From positions 1 to 28,598 of the forward strand of contig CALEPR010000014.1 of NCBI GenBank assembly GCA_937910665.1: a DNA stretch of 28,598 nucleotides. Reading direction: 5' to 3'. Below are positions 14,071-22,030 of the stretch, one piece after another (within the stretch, counting starts at the first letter, position 1; each line of letters starts with the position of its first letter). The notes beneath the pieces are model-generated. The model worked only from the letters and a program-made list of their open reading frames with translations. It ran no database searches and was not told the DNA's origin. The DNA is from an uncultured Selenomonadales bacterium. Lineage in GTDB: Bacteria; Bacillota; Negativicutes; Selenomonadales; Selenomonadaceae. The translations under genes and the position numbers were made by a program.

Positions 14071-15276
14071 ATGACTTCAATAAAAGTAATAACCGACCGA
14101 AAGTTTGTGTCTTTTCTTGAGAAGAATCAAATAGAGGGAGTAGACTTGTGCGACGCTACGAAACTTGGCGGTGAGAAAGAAATAGTTCGTGAAGTCGAAG
14201 GAGTAAATTTGCTGTTCATAGTGACGAATGAAATTATAGCAGATGAAGTTTCAAGGATAGCCGATAAGCATAAAGTGGATTTGATATTGGTAATTCTGCG
14301 CGAAAAATTTGAACGGCACGCTCGGAGATATACATTTGATAAAGCACATACGACGACGGCGATACCTTACGATACGAATCAGAATGAAATTTGCCATAAG
14401 ATTATAAAAACCATTGTCGAGTCGGTAAATTGTGGCGAGGTCGAATTTAAAACGGTTGTGGACTTTTTTTACGGCAGTGAGTATTTTGAGTATCAATTCG
14501 GCGATGTATATAACAGCAGGATAAATTGGGTTGGAGAAGATTTGCAACTGAGAGATGTGCTTTTCAGTACGTTCAGATTCCATTTATATGAAGTGTTGAA
14601 TTTGAAGGTTGTGTCGACCGGCAAAAAACATCTTACTGGCAGAATTAACAAATGTATTGCCTACGATGATATTAATGATTTAAAAACAGATTTGGATATG
14701 AAAAGAGCCATAAAAGGCGGCATTGATTTTTTATTTTTGATAGTTGAACCCGACCGTCAAAATTTATGGAAATATAAGAAGTTGATTAGAATTGCAAGGA
14801 AGTACGGAGACCGTTATCCTCACGTTATTACAATTTCAGTGTCGCAAGATGATTCCATAGGGACGATTGGAGCCGATGTCAACATAAGGACAAAGGATCT
14901 TCAATCGTTTTACGAAGATTTTATTTACAGATTTGACAGACGGCTGAAATTTGACTTCGATGATATAAATATGCTTAGAAAATATAGAAAAGTTCGCATT
15001 GAGTATTTTAAGTTCGAGCCAGATGGCGATAATATGAGATTGAAAGAATTTGTACAGAGTTTTAAAGCACGGAAATTTTTTGTGCATATTTGGTTTGATT
15101 ATCTCCATTATGATTTTGACCATGAAAAATATGATAAAGAGGAGGGTAAAATTTTGAAGCAGATTGACGAAATGATTGCGAATACGAATTTTCGTGATTG
15201 GAGAATAGGGAATACCATTTTTTGTTTAGAGGATAAAGTATTGGTGGCTTTTTACATAAAGGAGTACGAATTATAA
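14071..15276 (+). CDS. Divergent, apparently duplicated FtsZ/tubulin-like protein lacking the GTP-binding loop
   Basis: 401 residues; ATG 14071 follows AGGTGG (14060-14065). By eye, residues 4-130 follow the FtsZ order: IKVI at the start, EGVDLCDAT like the first strand-loop, KEIVREVEGVNLLFIVT like the strand before the GTP loop, ADEVSRIADKHKVDLILVI, then an ARRYTFDKA/IPYD segment and GEVEFKTVVDFFYG like the 'DFADV' helix. A second pass begins near 178 (LNLKVVSTGK): GGIDFLFLIVEPD (217-229), FDFDDINMLRKYRKVRIEYF (294-313), GDNMRLKEFVQSFKA, and an FtsZ-like C-terminal end ILKQIDEMIANTNFRDWRIG, FCLEDKVLVAFYI. The glycine-rich GGGTGTG loop is absent, so GTP hydrolysis is unlikely. Function is unknown; it may be a filament-related scaffold or FtsZ decoy. 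The homology is remote and unproven. Confidence 0.5.
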   Translation: MTSIKVITDRKFVSFLEKNQIEGVDLCDATKLGGEKEIVREVEGVNLLFIVTNEIIADEVSRIADKHKVDLILVILREKFERHARRYTFDKAHTTTAIPYDTNQNEICHKIIKTIVESVNCGEVEFKTVVDFFYGSEYFEYQFGDVYNSRINWVGEDLQLRDVLFSTFRFHLYEVLNLKVVSTGKKHLTGRINKCIAYDDINDLKTDLDMKRAIKGGIDFLFLIVEPDRQNLWKYKKLIRIARKYGDRYPHVITISVSQDDSIGTIGADVNIRTKDLQSFYEDFIYRFDRRLKFDFDDINMLRKYRKVRIEYFKFEPDGDNMRLKEFVQSFKARKFFVHIWFDYLHYDFDHEKYDKEEGKILKQIDEMIANTNFRDWRIGNTIFCLEDKVLVAFYIKEYEL

Positions 15277-15323
15277 TTCAGTCTGTTAAGGTGCTTGGAA
15301 AAAGGATTTGGAGGCATAAAGCA

Positions 15324-16889
15324 ATGGCAAGATTGCGTAATAGGAGACTTAAAGAAACAAACAAAGTTGATAGTGACAAGAAAAAATTTCAAGATTCGCT
15401 AAAGAATTTGAGAAAACTAATACTCATTCACATAGGCGATAATTTTGAAGCTAAGAGGATACTTGAGCATAACAAGAAAGATTTTGAGAGTAATACTTGC
15501 GAGTGTATTTTCGTTTCAGCAAGTATTTGGGATGAATTGTATGGCGACAGAAATTGCGCCTATATAGAGTCAAATATACCTATGTGGCTTGATTATGCAG
15601 TAAGAGTTAGTGATTCAGATTTACTACATACAATAGGAAGGATTCTCTATGAAAGTAGCTCTGTTGAGTGTGATGTGGCAAAAGCGGTAGAATGTTTTAG
15701 GTTGGCGGTTGATTTAAAAAATGTTTCGGCGATGACAAATTTAGCGAAGCTGTATATGCTGGGTGATGGAGTTGAATATGATGAAGGCAAGGCATTTAAT
15801 TTGTACAAGCAAGCGGCGATGCTGGGCAATGAAAGGGCTATGATAGAGATGTATATCCGTTATCGAGATGGTGAAGGTGTGCATAAAAATCGGAAGGAAG
15901 CGTCGCGTTGGTATGAAAGAATTAAGGACAAGTTGCCTGAAGTGGCTGATGATGAATATGAAATGGGTCACAACTATACAATCAATGCACTGTTTCAAAT
16001 TAGATACAATGAAAAGAAAGATTCGCTGTATACAAGTTACAATGATGAATTTGCGCGTCACTATTTTGGGATAGCGATGAGATATTTTAAAAATGCGATA
16101 AGGTATGGTCGAACGGACGCGAATTATGACTTGGGACAATATTATCTTTATGGATATGGAGTCAAGAAGGATTTATCGAAGGCGATAGACTATTGTGACA
16201 AGGCAGGGAACTGGCGTTTTTTGGCAAGATGTTATCTTGAAGGTAAAGAAGTCGAGCAGAGTGTAGAAAAGGCGATATATTATTATTCCAAAGGAGGTTA
16301 CTGGTTTTACGTAGGCGAGATATATCGCAAAGCCGGAGACTTAGAAGAGGCTGGCAGATGGTATTCAAAATATCACGAAACATATAAATCTGATGACAGT
16401 GAAGAAGTTCGGAAGATAGCGCGAATGTACCGAGACGGCGAAGAATATGAGCGCGAAGCTTTCGAGGATGAGTTTGAAGGTATGAAATTGAATAAGGATA
16501 CGACCAAGGCGATAGAGTATTTCAAGTTAATTGGTGATTCATTTGCCGTCGGGGAAATATACAAAGATGAAGGGGACTTTGATGAAGCAATCAAGTGGTA
16601 TAAAAAAGAGCTGACAGGCGAAGAAGTGGCGTGGGCGATTTACTATATAGCGAAGGTATATGAAAAATCGGGTGACACAGACAATGCCGTAAAATATTAC
16701 AGGATGCTGACGGAAAGAAATTATAATGTATCGGCAAAACGCAAGGAAAGATTTGTATCGTATGGTCCTGACGGCAAGCATGTGGGAGGCGAATATGAAA
16801 GTGGTACTGAAGACGATCTCGTTATAAGTTTTGCGAAATCACGCTTGAAAAAGTTAGGAGTAGAGGTAAGGAGTGAAAATTATGTATAA
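15324..16889 (+). CDS. Sel1/TPR-repeat protein
   Basis: 521 residues. The ATG at 15324 is preferred over an in-frame GTG at 15291 because GGAGG (15310-15314) lies 9 bases upstream. The basic N-terminus (MARLRNRRLKETNK) and a roughly 90-residue non-repeat domain (containing ECIFVSASIWDELYGD) precede Sel1 repeats such as KAVECFRLAVDLKNVSAMTN and GDGVEYDEGKAFNLYKQAAM. Further TPR-like units follow (AIEYFKLIGDSFAVGEIYKD). It probably acts as a cytoplasmic interaction scaffold. Its 3' end overlaps the next gene by 8 bases. It follows the FtsZ-like gene and looks co-transcribed. Confidence 0.85.
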   Translation: MARLRNRRLKETNKVDSDKKKFQDSLKNLRKLILIHIGDNFEAKRILEHNKKDFESNTCECIFVSASIWDELYGDRNCAYIESNIPMWLDYAVRVSDSDLLHTIGRILYESSSVECDVAKAVECFRLAVDLKNVSAMTNLAKLYMLGDGVEYDEGKAFNLYKQAAMLGNERAMIEMYIRYRDGEGVHKNRKEASRWYERIKDKLPEVADDEYEMGHNYTINALFQIRYNEKKDSLYTSYNDEFARHYFGIAMRYFKNAIRYGRTDANYDLGQYYLYGYGVKKDLSKAIDYCDKAGNWRFLARCYLEGKEVEQSVEKAIYYYSKGGYWFYVGEIYRKAGDLEEAGRWYSKYHETYKSDDSEEVRKIARMYRDGEEYEREAFEDEFEGMKLNKDTTKAIEYFKLIGDSFAVGEIYKDEGDFDEAIKWYKKELTGEEVAWAIYYIAKVYEKSGDTDNAVKYYRMLTERNYNVSAKRKERFVSYGPDGKHVGGEYESGTEDDLVISFAKSRLKKLGVEVRSENYV

Positions 16890-18228
16890 GTCGGCGAAAG
16901 ATATTCCGCTGGAAGAATTTGAGAGGCTGGTATTTGAGAGCTATTTTTTTAAGGATAATGGTCTTGAAACGTACGAGGATAGAAATCGTTGGTATGAACA
17001 CATGGTAGAGATTCTGGTAATTAATGACCGCAAAAAAGAAGTGCCGATATATACCGAGAAGATTATTGCCGATTACGAAAAAGAGTTGGAAGAAATAATT
17101 CAGAAGTATGGCGAGCTGTCCAGAGAGGCATTGCGAGTAATGTCTGAAACAGCGTATGTTTATTATGATGAAATAGCAACGTCGGATTGTCAGAACAGAG
17201 AGTTCTATGAACGCGGTTTGAAGTATTCGCAAAAGTTTTTGGCAGTCAGTGAAAAAGCGGGCAATGACGAATTTATATTGGATGCAATGAAGTTGGTTGC
17301 CAAAGGTCTGAGCAAATTAGGTCGAGATGACGAATCAGTAGAAATGACAGCTAAAGTGTTGGAGTTCTTGAAAGTTTTTGTAGTTAAGACCATTGCTAAA
17401 TACGGCGAGAAGAGTTCAGAAAGTTTTTCGGCGATGAAGAAGTTGGCGTATGAATACGACGAGAATTATGCCGAGTCTTTAAAAATTTGGCAGAGAATGT
17501 ACGAGGTCTTTGTAAGGAAAGGCAACGAGGAATTTATAGATGAGGAAGAATATAATTGGCGTTGTGATGTAGTTATTTCTTCATTGGCTGAACTGTATAA
17601 TAAAATTGGACGCTATGAAGAGGAAGCAGTTATGCGTGAGGAGTATGTCAATCTGCCCGATAACTTCAGAGAAACCTATTTGGAAGAATGGGCAGAAGCA
17701 TTAGAGAAATCAGGACGTATTAAAGAATCTGTGAAAGTCTGGTTTAAAATTTTAATGGCGAATATGTTTGAGGAAAAGTTGTATGATTTTTCGGTGCTTC
17801 GTGTAATAAGTCGGTTAGTGTATCTTTACAATCGATTGAGCAAAAACGATATTGAATCTCTGCTTAGTGATAGTGAACTTAAAACTATGACAGAAAGGCT
17901 TGTGGAAATTTACGAAGGCAAAGTTGAATCAATGAGCGAGGCAAGAGAAGACGGCGATTATATAGAGGACGATATTTATTATAAGACGTTGAATGCTTTG
18001 GCGAATGCGTATTATCTGTCTGGGCAGTACGGCAAAGAATTAGAGGTTAGGCAAGAAGTCTGGAACTTTATGGACGTGGATTCGTATGATGATTACGTAG
18101 AAATAATGAGCAATATAGCGGATAATTTTCACCGAGCTGGAATAGAAGATGAAACTCAGGCAAGAGGATTTGTTGAAGAGTATATTGGAATGGTAACGAA
18201 AGAACATTATTGGGACTGGGATTATTGA
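16882..18228 (+). CDS. TPR-like helical repeat protein
   Basis: 448 residues; ATG 16882 with AAGGAG (16868-16873), inside the end of the previous gene. The protein is almost entirely helical and acidic, with degenerate TPR units: YERGLKYSQKFLAVSEKAGN, ESFSAMKKLAYEYDENYAES and NALANAYYLSGQYGKELEVR, the pattern of kinesin-light-chain-type TPRs with KYGE.S.E.L linkers. No enzymatic motif, signal peptide or membrane segment is seen. It differs from its Sel1 neighbours in lacking G.GV turns. It is likely an interaction partner in the same operon; the specific role is unknown. Confidence 0.82.
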   Translation: MYKSAKDIPLEEFERLVFESYFFKDNGLETYEDRNRWYEHMVEILVINDRKKEVPIYTEKIIADYEKELEEIIQKYGELSREALRVMSETAYVYYDEIATSDCQNREFYERGLKYSQKFLAVSEKAGNDEFILDAMKLVAKGLSKLGRDDESVEMTAKVLEFLKVFVVKTIAKYGEKSSESFSAMKKLAYEYDENYAESLKIWQRMYEVFVRKGNEEFIDEEEYNWRCDVVISSLAELYNKIGRYEEEAVMREEYVNLPDNFRETYLEEWAEALEKSGRIKESVKVWFKILMANMFEEKLYDFSVLRVISRLVYLYNRLSKNDIESLLSDSELKTMTERLVEIYEGKVESMSEAREDGDYIEDDIYYKTLNALANAYYLSGQYGKELEVRQEVWNFMDVDSYDDYVEIMSNIADNFHRAGIEDETQARGFVEEYIGMVTKEHYWDWDY

Positions 18229-18242
18229 TTTGGAGGTTTATC

Positions 18243-19826
18243 ATGGATAAATTTGAAGAGGGATTGCAAACTTTGACTTCAAATGAACTTTATGACAAAG
18301 GAATGGATTATTTTTACGGCAGAGATGATGTTCGGAAAGATTATGAGAAGGCGTTAAGATGTTTTATCAAAGCCGTTGATTTTGGAAATGCCAGAGCAAT
18401 GGAACAGATTGGCTATATGTATAATTTAGGTTGTGGAGTCAGTGAAGATAAATCGGAGGCGTTGAAATGGTACAGGCGAGCGGCGGAGATTGGTGATGTG
18501 AATTTGGAGAATCATTTTGCTTATTGTTTAGAGGACGGATATGGAATTGAGCAAAACATAGACGAGGCGATTTATTGGTTTCGCAGATCAGCAGAGTTGG
18601 GAAATAAAAAAGCAATGTTTGAGTTAGCGGCTCTCCTTTTTGAGTATAAGGGAAATGAGACTGAGGCTATGAATTGGTTGGTAAATTACAACGATGGCAA
18701 TGAATTGGGAGCACAAGCGTGTTTAGCGGGCATATACAGTTCTTGTCTTAAGGATAAGAAAAAAGCATTTGAATTGTACAAGGAAGTCGCGGAGCAAGGT
18801 GAGGATTGCTACTATGTATTGGGTCAAATGTATTTAAAAGGTGAAGGCACAGAAAAAAATGTTCACGAGGCAATAAAGTGGTTTGAGAAAGCGTCTCAAA
18901 TTGAAAATATTAATGATTTAAGTGATGAGTATTGCAAGTGGGATGCAATGCTCAAGATAGCCGAGATATACATCAGCTTGAAAGATGAGACAAAGGCACT
19001 GGAATGGCTGACGAAACGCAACGACGGCAATAAGTTTCAAGGAATGGGAGAGCTTGCGCATATTTATTATGGCGACGATGATTTTGAGTATGAAGATACG
19101 AGTTTAATAGACAAGGAAAAAGCGTTCGAGTGGTTTGAAAAATTGTATGAGCTGAAAGATTCGCACGGCACGTATTATTTTGCCGAGATGTGGGAGCCGA
19201 AGTTTCGGAGCAAGGCACTGCAAATTTACAAAGACGGAGTAAAGTTTGGTAGTGAGCGTTGTTGCAAAAGAATTATTCAGCTGTATTTAGAAGATGATAA
19301 TATTCCGGAGGCGGCACGGTGGACGGTAAAGTATTTTGAAATGGCAGATGAGGAATTGTGTAAGAATCTGTGTCGGAATCCTTTCAAAGAGCTGAAAGAA
19401 ATAGCGAATTTTTTCATGGAGACACCTCTTGAAGAATTGATTCAGCTTTACGGCGACGATAGAAAGCTTGCAGCAGAGGAGATTTATAAATTCGGGCGAG
19501 CTTGTGATAAGACTCTGGTTAATCAATATACAAAGCTGGAAATAATGTCGATAGCGGCAGACTTGCTAGGAGATAATTGCTCGCGAGAGCTTCTCGAAAC
19601 ACTGGTCAACAGTTATGAAAAAGTTTATCAAGTGGTCAAGAAAAATGGTTTTTCCGACGAGATTGAGGGGGACGAATACGAGCTTAGGCTGAAGAGGTTG
19701 CTTGACTCGCAGAAAAGTTTTTCTGAAGATGACAGCAAGGCTAAAGAAAGAAGTTATCATGATGCAGATTATTACAAAGATAAAGTTCTTCACTTTAGGA
19801 GCAAGTTGATGATAATCGGAGTTTGA
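18243..19826 (+). CDS. Sel1-repeat protein (short paralogue of the 10492 gene)
   Basis: 527 residues; ATG 18243 preceded by TTTGGAGG, 14 bases after the previous stop. It parallels the 10492 gene throughout: N-terminal DYEKALRCFIKAVDFGNARA and SEALKWYRRAAEIGD Sel1 units, then the shared C-terminal domain (SERCCKRIIQLYLEDDNIPE, FMETPLEELIQLYGDD, and SYHDADYYKDKVLHFRSKL against HHDANYYKMRSVHYQLKL). It stops where the longer paralogue continues for about 85 more Lys-rich residues, so that tail is missing here. The two paralogues bracket the PARG, STGNS-1, FtsZ-like and TPR genes, suggesting an old duplication or a conserved pair of adaptors. It is the last gene of the long operon; a new promoter overlaps its end. 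Confidence 0.87.
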   Translation: MDKFEEGLQTLTSNELYDKGMDYFYGRDDVRKDYEKALRCFIKAVDFGNARAMEQIGYMYNLGCGVSEDKSEALKWYRRAAEIGDVNLENHFAYCLEDGYGIEQNIDEAIYWFRRSAELGNKKAMFELAALLFEYKGNETEAMNWLVNYNDGNELGAQACLAGIYSSCLKDKKKAFELYKEVAEQGEDCYYVLGQMYLKGEGTEKNVHEAIKWFEKASQIENINDLSDEYCKWDAMLKIAEIYISLKDETKALEWLTKRNDGNKFQGMGELAHIYYGDDDFEYEDTSLIDKEKAFEWFEKLYELKDSHGTYYFAEMWEPKFRSKALQIYKDGVKFGSERCCKRIIQLYLEDDNIPEAARWTVKYFEMADEELCKNLCRNPFKELKEIANFFMETPLEELIQLYGDDRKLAAEEIYKFGRACDKTLVNQYTKLEIMSIAADLLGDNCSRELLETLVNSYEKVYQVVKKNGFSDEIEGDEYELRLKRLLDSQKSFSEDDSKAKERSYHDADYYKDKVLHFRSKLMIIGV

Positions 19827-19834
19827 GATATAAT
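19806..19834 (+). promoter_or_regulatory. Sigma-70 type promoter for the toxin-antitoxin pair
   Basis: TTGATG (19806-19811), 17-base spacer, TATAAT (19829-19834). It overlaps the 3' end of the Sel1 gene and lies about 30 bases before the antitoxin ATG. Confidence 0.75.
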
Positions 19835-19864
19835 GTCAGAAAATGAAAGGAGTGAATTACAGTT

Positions 19865-20164
19865 ATGCCACAAGCAATGTTGAATATACAGGTGGACGAG
19901 AGCTTGAAAGAGCAATTTGATTTGTTGTGTTTGGAAATAGGAATGACGCCCACATCGGTGATAAATATGTTTGCAAAAACAGTCGTCAAAAATAAAAGAG
20001 TGCTGATGGAAATTATTAGTTCAGAATCGGAAGTTACCAGCGAAAGAGCGTTGCAAACTTTTTATGCTCTAAGAAAAGAAGCAAAAGAAAACGGGTTGCA
20101 GGGTATGACATTGGATGAGATAAATCAAGAGATTAGTTCTGCGCGGCAGGATATGAAGGTGTGA
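19865..20164 (+). CDS. RelB/DinJ-like antitoxin (ribbon-helix-helix)
   Basis: 99 residues; ATG 19865 with AAAGGAG upstream. The N-terminal ~45 residues fit the RelB/DinJ ribbon-helix-helix domain: a short basic-polar strand (AMLNIQVDESLKEQFDLLC) followed by LEIGMTPTSVINMFAKTVVK. The C-terminal part (LDEINQEISSARQDM) resembles the toxin-binding tail of these antitoxins. Its GTG-started neighbour encodes a PIN-domain toxin 3 bases downstream, a typical autoregulated operon. RelB-type antitoxins are usually known with RelE-type toxins, but RHH plus PIN pairs also occur. Confidence 0.85.
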   Translation: MPQAMLNIQVDESLKEQFDLLCLEIGMTPTSVINMFAKTVVKNKRVLMEIISSESEVTSERALQTFYALRKEAKENGLQGMTLDEINQEISSARQDMKV

Positions 20165-20167
20165 ATT

Positions 20168-20581
20168 GTGTTTGTAGTTATAGATACCAACATTATAGTG
20201 ACGGCTTTGCTATCAAGTAAAGATGACAGTGCAACAGTACAGGTCATGGAAAAAGTGTTCCGCCAAGAAGTAACGCCAATATACAGCAAGGAAATATTTG
20301 CAGAGTACACAAATGTATTGAATCGTCCTAAGTTTCATTTCTCAAAAGAATTAGTGGATTATATGTTGTCGGCGATAAAGCAATTTGGAATTTTGATAGA
20401 GCCAATAGGAGATGCCATGATAGTTTTACCGGATATGAAAGATGTTCCGTTTTATAGGTTGGTATTGGAGAGTGAAGATGTTTGTTTAATCACTGGAAAC
20501 ATTAAACATTTTCCCCAAGAATCACGAATAATGACAGCGCGACAGCTGATTGATATTCTGAATTGCACGGATAAAAAATAG
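20168..20581 (+). CDS. PIN-domain ribonuclease toxin (COG1569-like)
   Basis: 137 residues; GTG start at 20168, with AAGGTG at the end of the antitoxin gene as RBS. PIN acidic motifs are present: VVIDTNIIVTALL with D6, an E in IYSKEIFAEYTNVL (E42/E46), D92 in KDVPFYRLVLESED, and VCLITGNIKHF (107-115) as the fourth conserved region. PIN toxins cleave tRNA, rRNA or mRNA with Mg2+. N111 in TGN stands where many PIN proteins have D, but this variant is common in this subfamily. It is followed by a strong terminator, so the pair is a self-contained two-gene transcript. Confidence 0.87.
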   Translation: MFVVIDTNIIVTALLSSKDDSATVQVMEKVFRQEVTPIYSKEIFAEYTNVLNRPKFHFSKELVDYMLSAIKQFGILIEPIGDAMIVLPDMKDVPFYRLVLESEDVCLITGNIKHFPQESRIMTARQLIDILNCTDKK

Positions 20582-20616
20582 CCCTCTTTAACTTTATAAG
20601 TAAAGAGGGATTTTTT
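20582..20616 (+). terminator. Rho-independent terminator after the toxin gene
   Basis: CCCTCTTTA (20582-20590) pairs with TAAAGAGGG (20601-20609), extendable by inner ACTT/AAGT, followed by A and six T. Confidence 0.93.
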
Positions 20617-20627
20617 ATGCAGAAAAA

Positions 20628-20649
20628 TGCACATTCGTGTTGTTATAAT
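20628..20649 (+). promoter_or_regulatory. TGCAC-N11-TATAAT promoter of the STGNS array
   Basis: TGCAC (20628-20632), 11 bases, TATAAT (20644-20649), 23 bases before the ATG of the first array gene and just after the terminator. There is no -35 hexamer at normal spacing. Confidence 0.75.
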
Positions 20650-20671
20650 ATTGCAAAGCTGGAGGTCTGAT

Positions 20672-21136
20672 ATGACAGAAGAAAAATTGGATACAATGAT
20701 TAGGGAAGTAATCATTGAGCAAATTAAGCCACAAAGTGCGAGGAACTCATATTTTAGAAAACAGGAAGACAAGCGACGCTTAAGGAGATTTATCCCGTTA
20801 GAAAGGCTAAAAACTATTGTGGCAGATTTTTATAGTCACTTCAGCCGATTAAGGCTACCAGGTCAGATATGGTATTGTAGCAATTACGATTATATGTATA
20901 TCTGGAGTAGAGGAAGTTTGGTAGGAGCAAGATATGGTGGTTCGATGGATGGTGTTCGATATAGCGGTTTAACGGGCAGAATGAAGAAAATAGCAGATTG
21001 TTATTCTCGGCAGAATGAAAAGAGGAAACGCTTGATAAAGAGGATCCGGCGGCGGCAACCGCGTAAGTGTAGAGATGAAATTGCTAATGGTTCAGCATAT
21101 AAAAAAATCAGAATGAAATATCCTATAATAGATTGA
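20672..21136 (+). CDS. Small basic protein, STGNS family, member 2
   Basis: 154 residues. ATG 20672 is chosen because GGAGG (20661-20665) precedes it; an ATG at 20627 would lie upstream of the -10 box. It has the family N-terminus (MTEEKLDTMIREVIIEQIKP), but the STGNS motif reads SARNSYFRK. The middle is Tyr/Gly-rich (NYDYMYIWSRGSLVGARYGG), probably beta-structured. The end is an Arg-rich helix (KRLIKRIRRRQPRKCRDEIA) then NGSAYKKI. It is closest to member 3 next to it. The family is not recognised and the function is unknown. Confidence 0.8.
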   Translation: MTEEKLDTMIREVIIEQIKPQSARNSYFRKQEDKRRLRRFIPLERLKTIVADFYSHFSRLRLPGQIWYCSNYDYMYIWSRGSLVGARYGGSMDGVRYSGLTGRMKKIADCYSRQNEKRKRLIKRIRRRQPRKCRDEIANGSAYKKIRMKYPIID

Positions 21137-21148
21137 GGAAGTGTAGAA

Positions 21149-21592
21149 GTGACACCGAAGGATTTGGATGCACTGATTAGAAAAATAATGATTCCGCAAA
21201 CAAAGCCTATAAGTACCGGCAATTCATACTTTAGGAAAATGGGAGACAAACGTCGTTGGGGCAAATTAATTAGGTCTGAATGGCTGAAAAATCCTGCGCG
21301 GCATTTTTATAATCATCTTTTGGCTCAAAGTAGTTCTAGGTCTGTTGGTGATTATGACTATATATATTTTTACTTTTATGGGCAGTCTGGAATTTACGCT
21401 GGAATCAATGGAGGCATCAGATACAACTCAATGACGGGCAGATTGAAGCTTTGTGCAAATTGTTTAGCTCGACGGAAAGTCAAGATTAGGAGATTGATAA
21501 AACGTTTACAGCGACGAAATTCGCGCAGATACAGAGGAGATATTTCAAACGGCTCAGGATATAAAAGACTTCACTTGAATTGTACATATTGA
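21149..21592 (+). CDS. Small basic protein, STGNS family, member 3
   Basis: 147 residues; GTG start at 21149 with GAGGAAG upstream, 12 bases after the previous stop. N-terminus MTPKDLDALIRKIMIPQTKP, then STGNSYFRKMGDKRRW. The middle DYDYIYFYFYGQSGIYAGIN and GIRYNSMTGRLK aligns with the same segment of member 2. The C-terminal Arg-rich helix ends in RGDISNGSGYKRL. Member 2 may be a more diverged duplicate of this gene. No recognised domain, signal peptide or membrane segment. Confidence 0.8.
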   Translation: MTPKDLDALIRKIMIPQTKPISTGNSYFRKMGDKRRWGKLIRSEWLKNPARHFYNHLLAQSSSRSVGDYDYIYFYFYGQSGIYAGINGGIRYNSMTGRLKLCANCLARRKVKIRRLIKRLQRRNSRRYRGDISNGSGYKRLHLNCTY

Positions 21593-21604
21593 GGGGCAAG
21601 AAGT

Positions 21605-22015
21605 ATGACGCAGGAAGAACTTGATGATTTAATAGCCGAGTTGATAGTTGTTCAAGATAAACCGCGAAGTACAGGCAATTCGCATGAGCGCAAACAATGG
21701 GAGAATCAAAGGTATTGGCGACTTTGTACAGTTGGTGAGTCTTGTAAAATCGGAGTTATAAAGTCCTGTAGAGAGAATTATTGGTCACCCTGTTGTAAGC
21801 AGTGTTATGGTCGTTGGGGCTTGGCGAGTTATGGAAAGGGCGGAGTGTATACTCGGTATTGCAAAGGTCGGTATAGAAAATTTTCTTCATCAAATTTTGA
21901 TACCAAGACTTTAAAAGCGATAAAGCGTGTGGAATGTAGGACGCCGCGCAGGTTTAAGGGAGATATTTCCAATGGTTCCGAATATAAAAGACTTCCAATG
22001 AAACATGTCCATTGA
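21605..22015 (+). CDS. Small basic protein, STGNS family, member 4
   Basis: 136 residues; ATG 21605, 12 bases after the previous stop. N-terminus MTQEELDDLIAELIVVQDKP, then STGNSHERKQWENQRYWRLC. The middle has a CxxC-type pair (WSPCCKQCYGRW) similar in position to the Cys cluster of member 1, so a metal site is possible. The end RRFKGDISNGSEYKRL is nearly identical to member 3. The combination of a member-1-like front and a member-3-like end points to recombination among the copies. Confidence 0.8.
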   Translation: MTQEELDDLIAELIVVQDKPRSTGNSHERKQWENQRYWRLCTVGESCKIGVIKSCRENYWSPCCKQCYGRWGLASYGKGGVYTRYCKGRYRKFSSSNFDTKTLKAIKRVECRTPRRFKGDISNGSEYKRLPMKHVH

Positions 22016-22030
22016 GGAAGGAGAAAAATT

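Noticed and set aside
20582..20649. Terminator followed by promoter as a small RNA gene
   Set aside because: The hairpin belongs to the end of the toxin transcript and the promoter to the next gene; no separate transcript is indicated.
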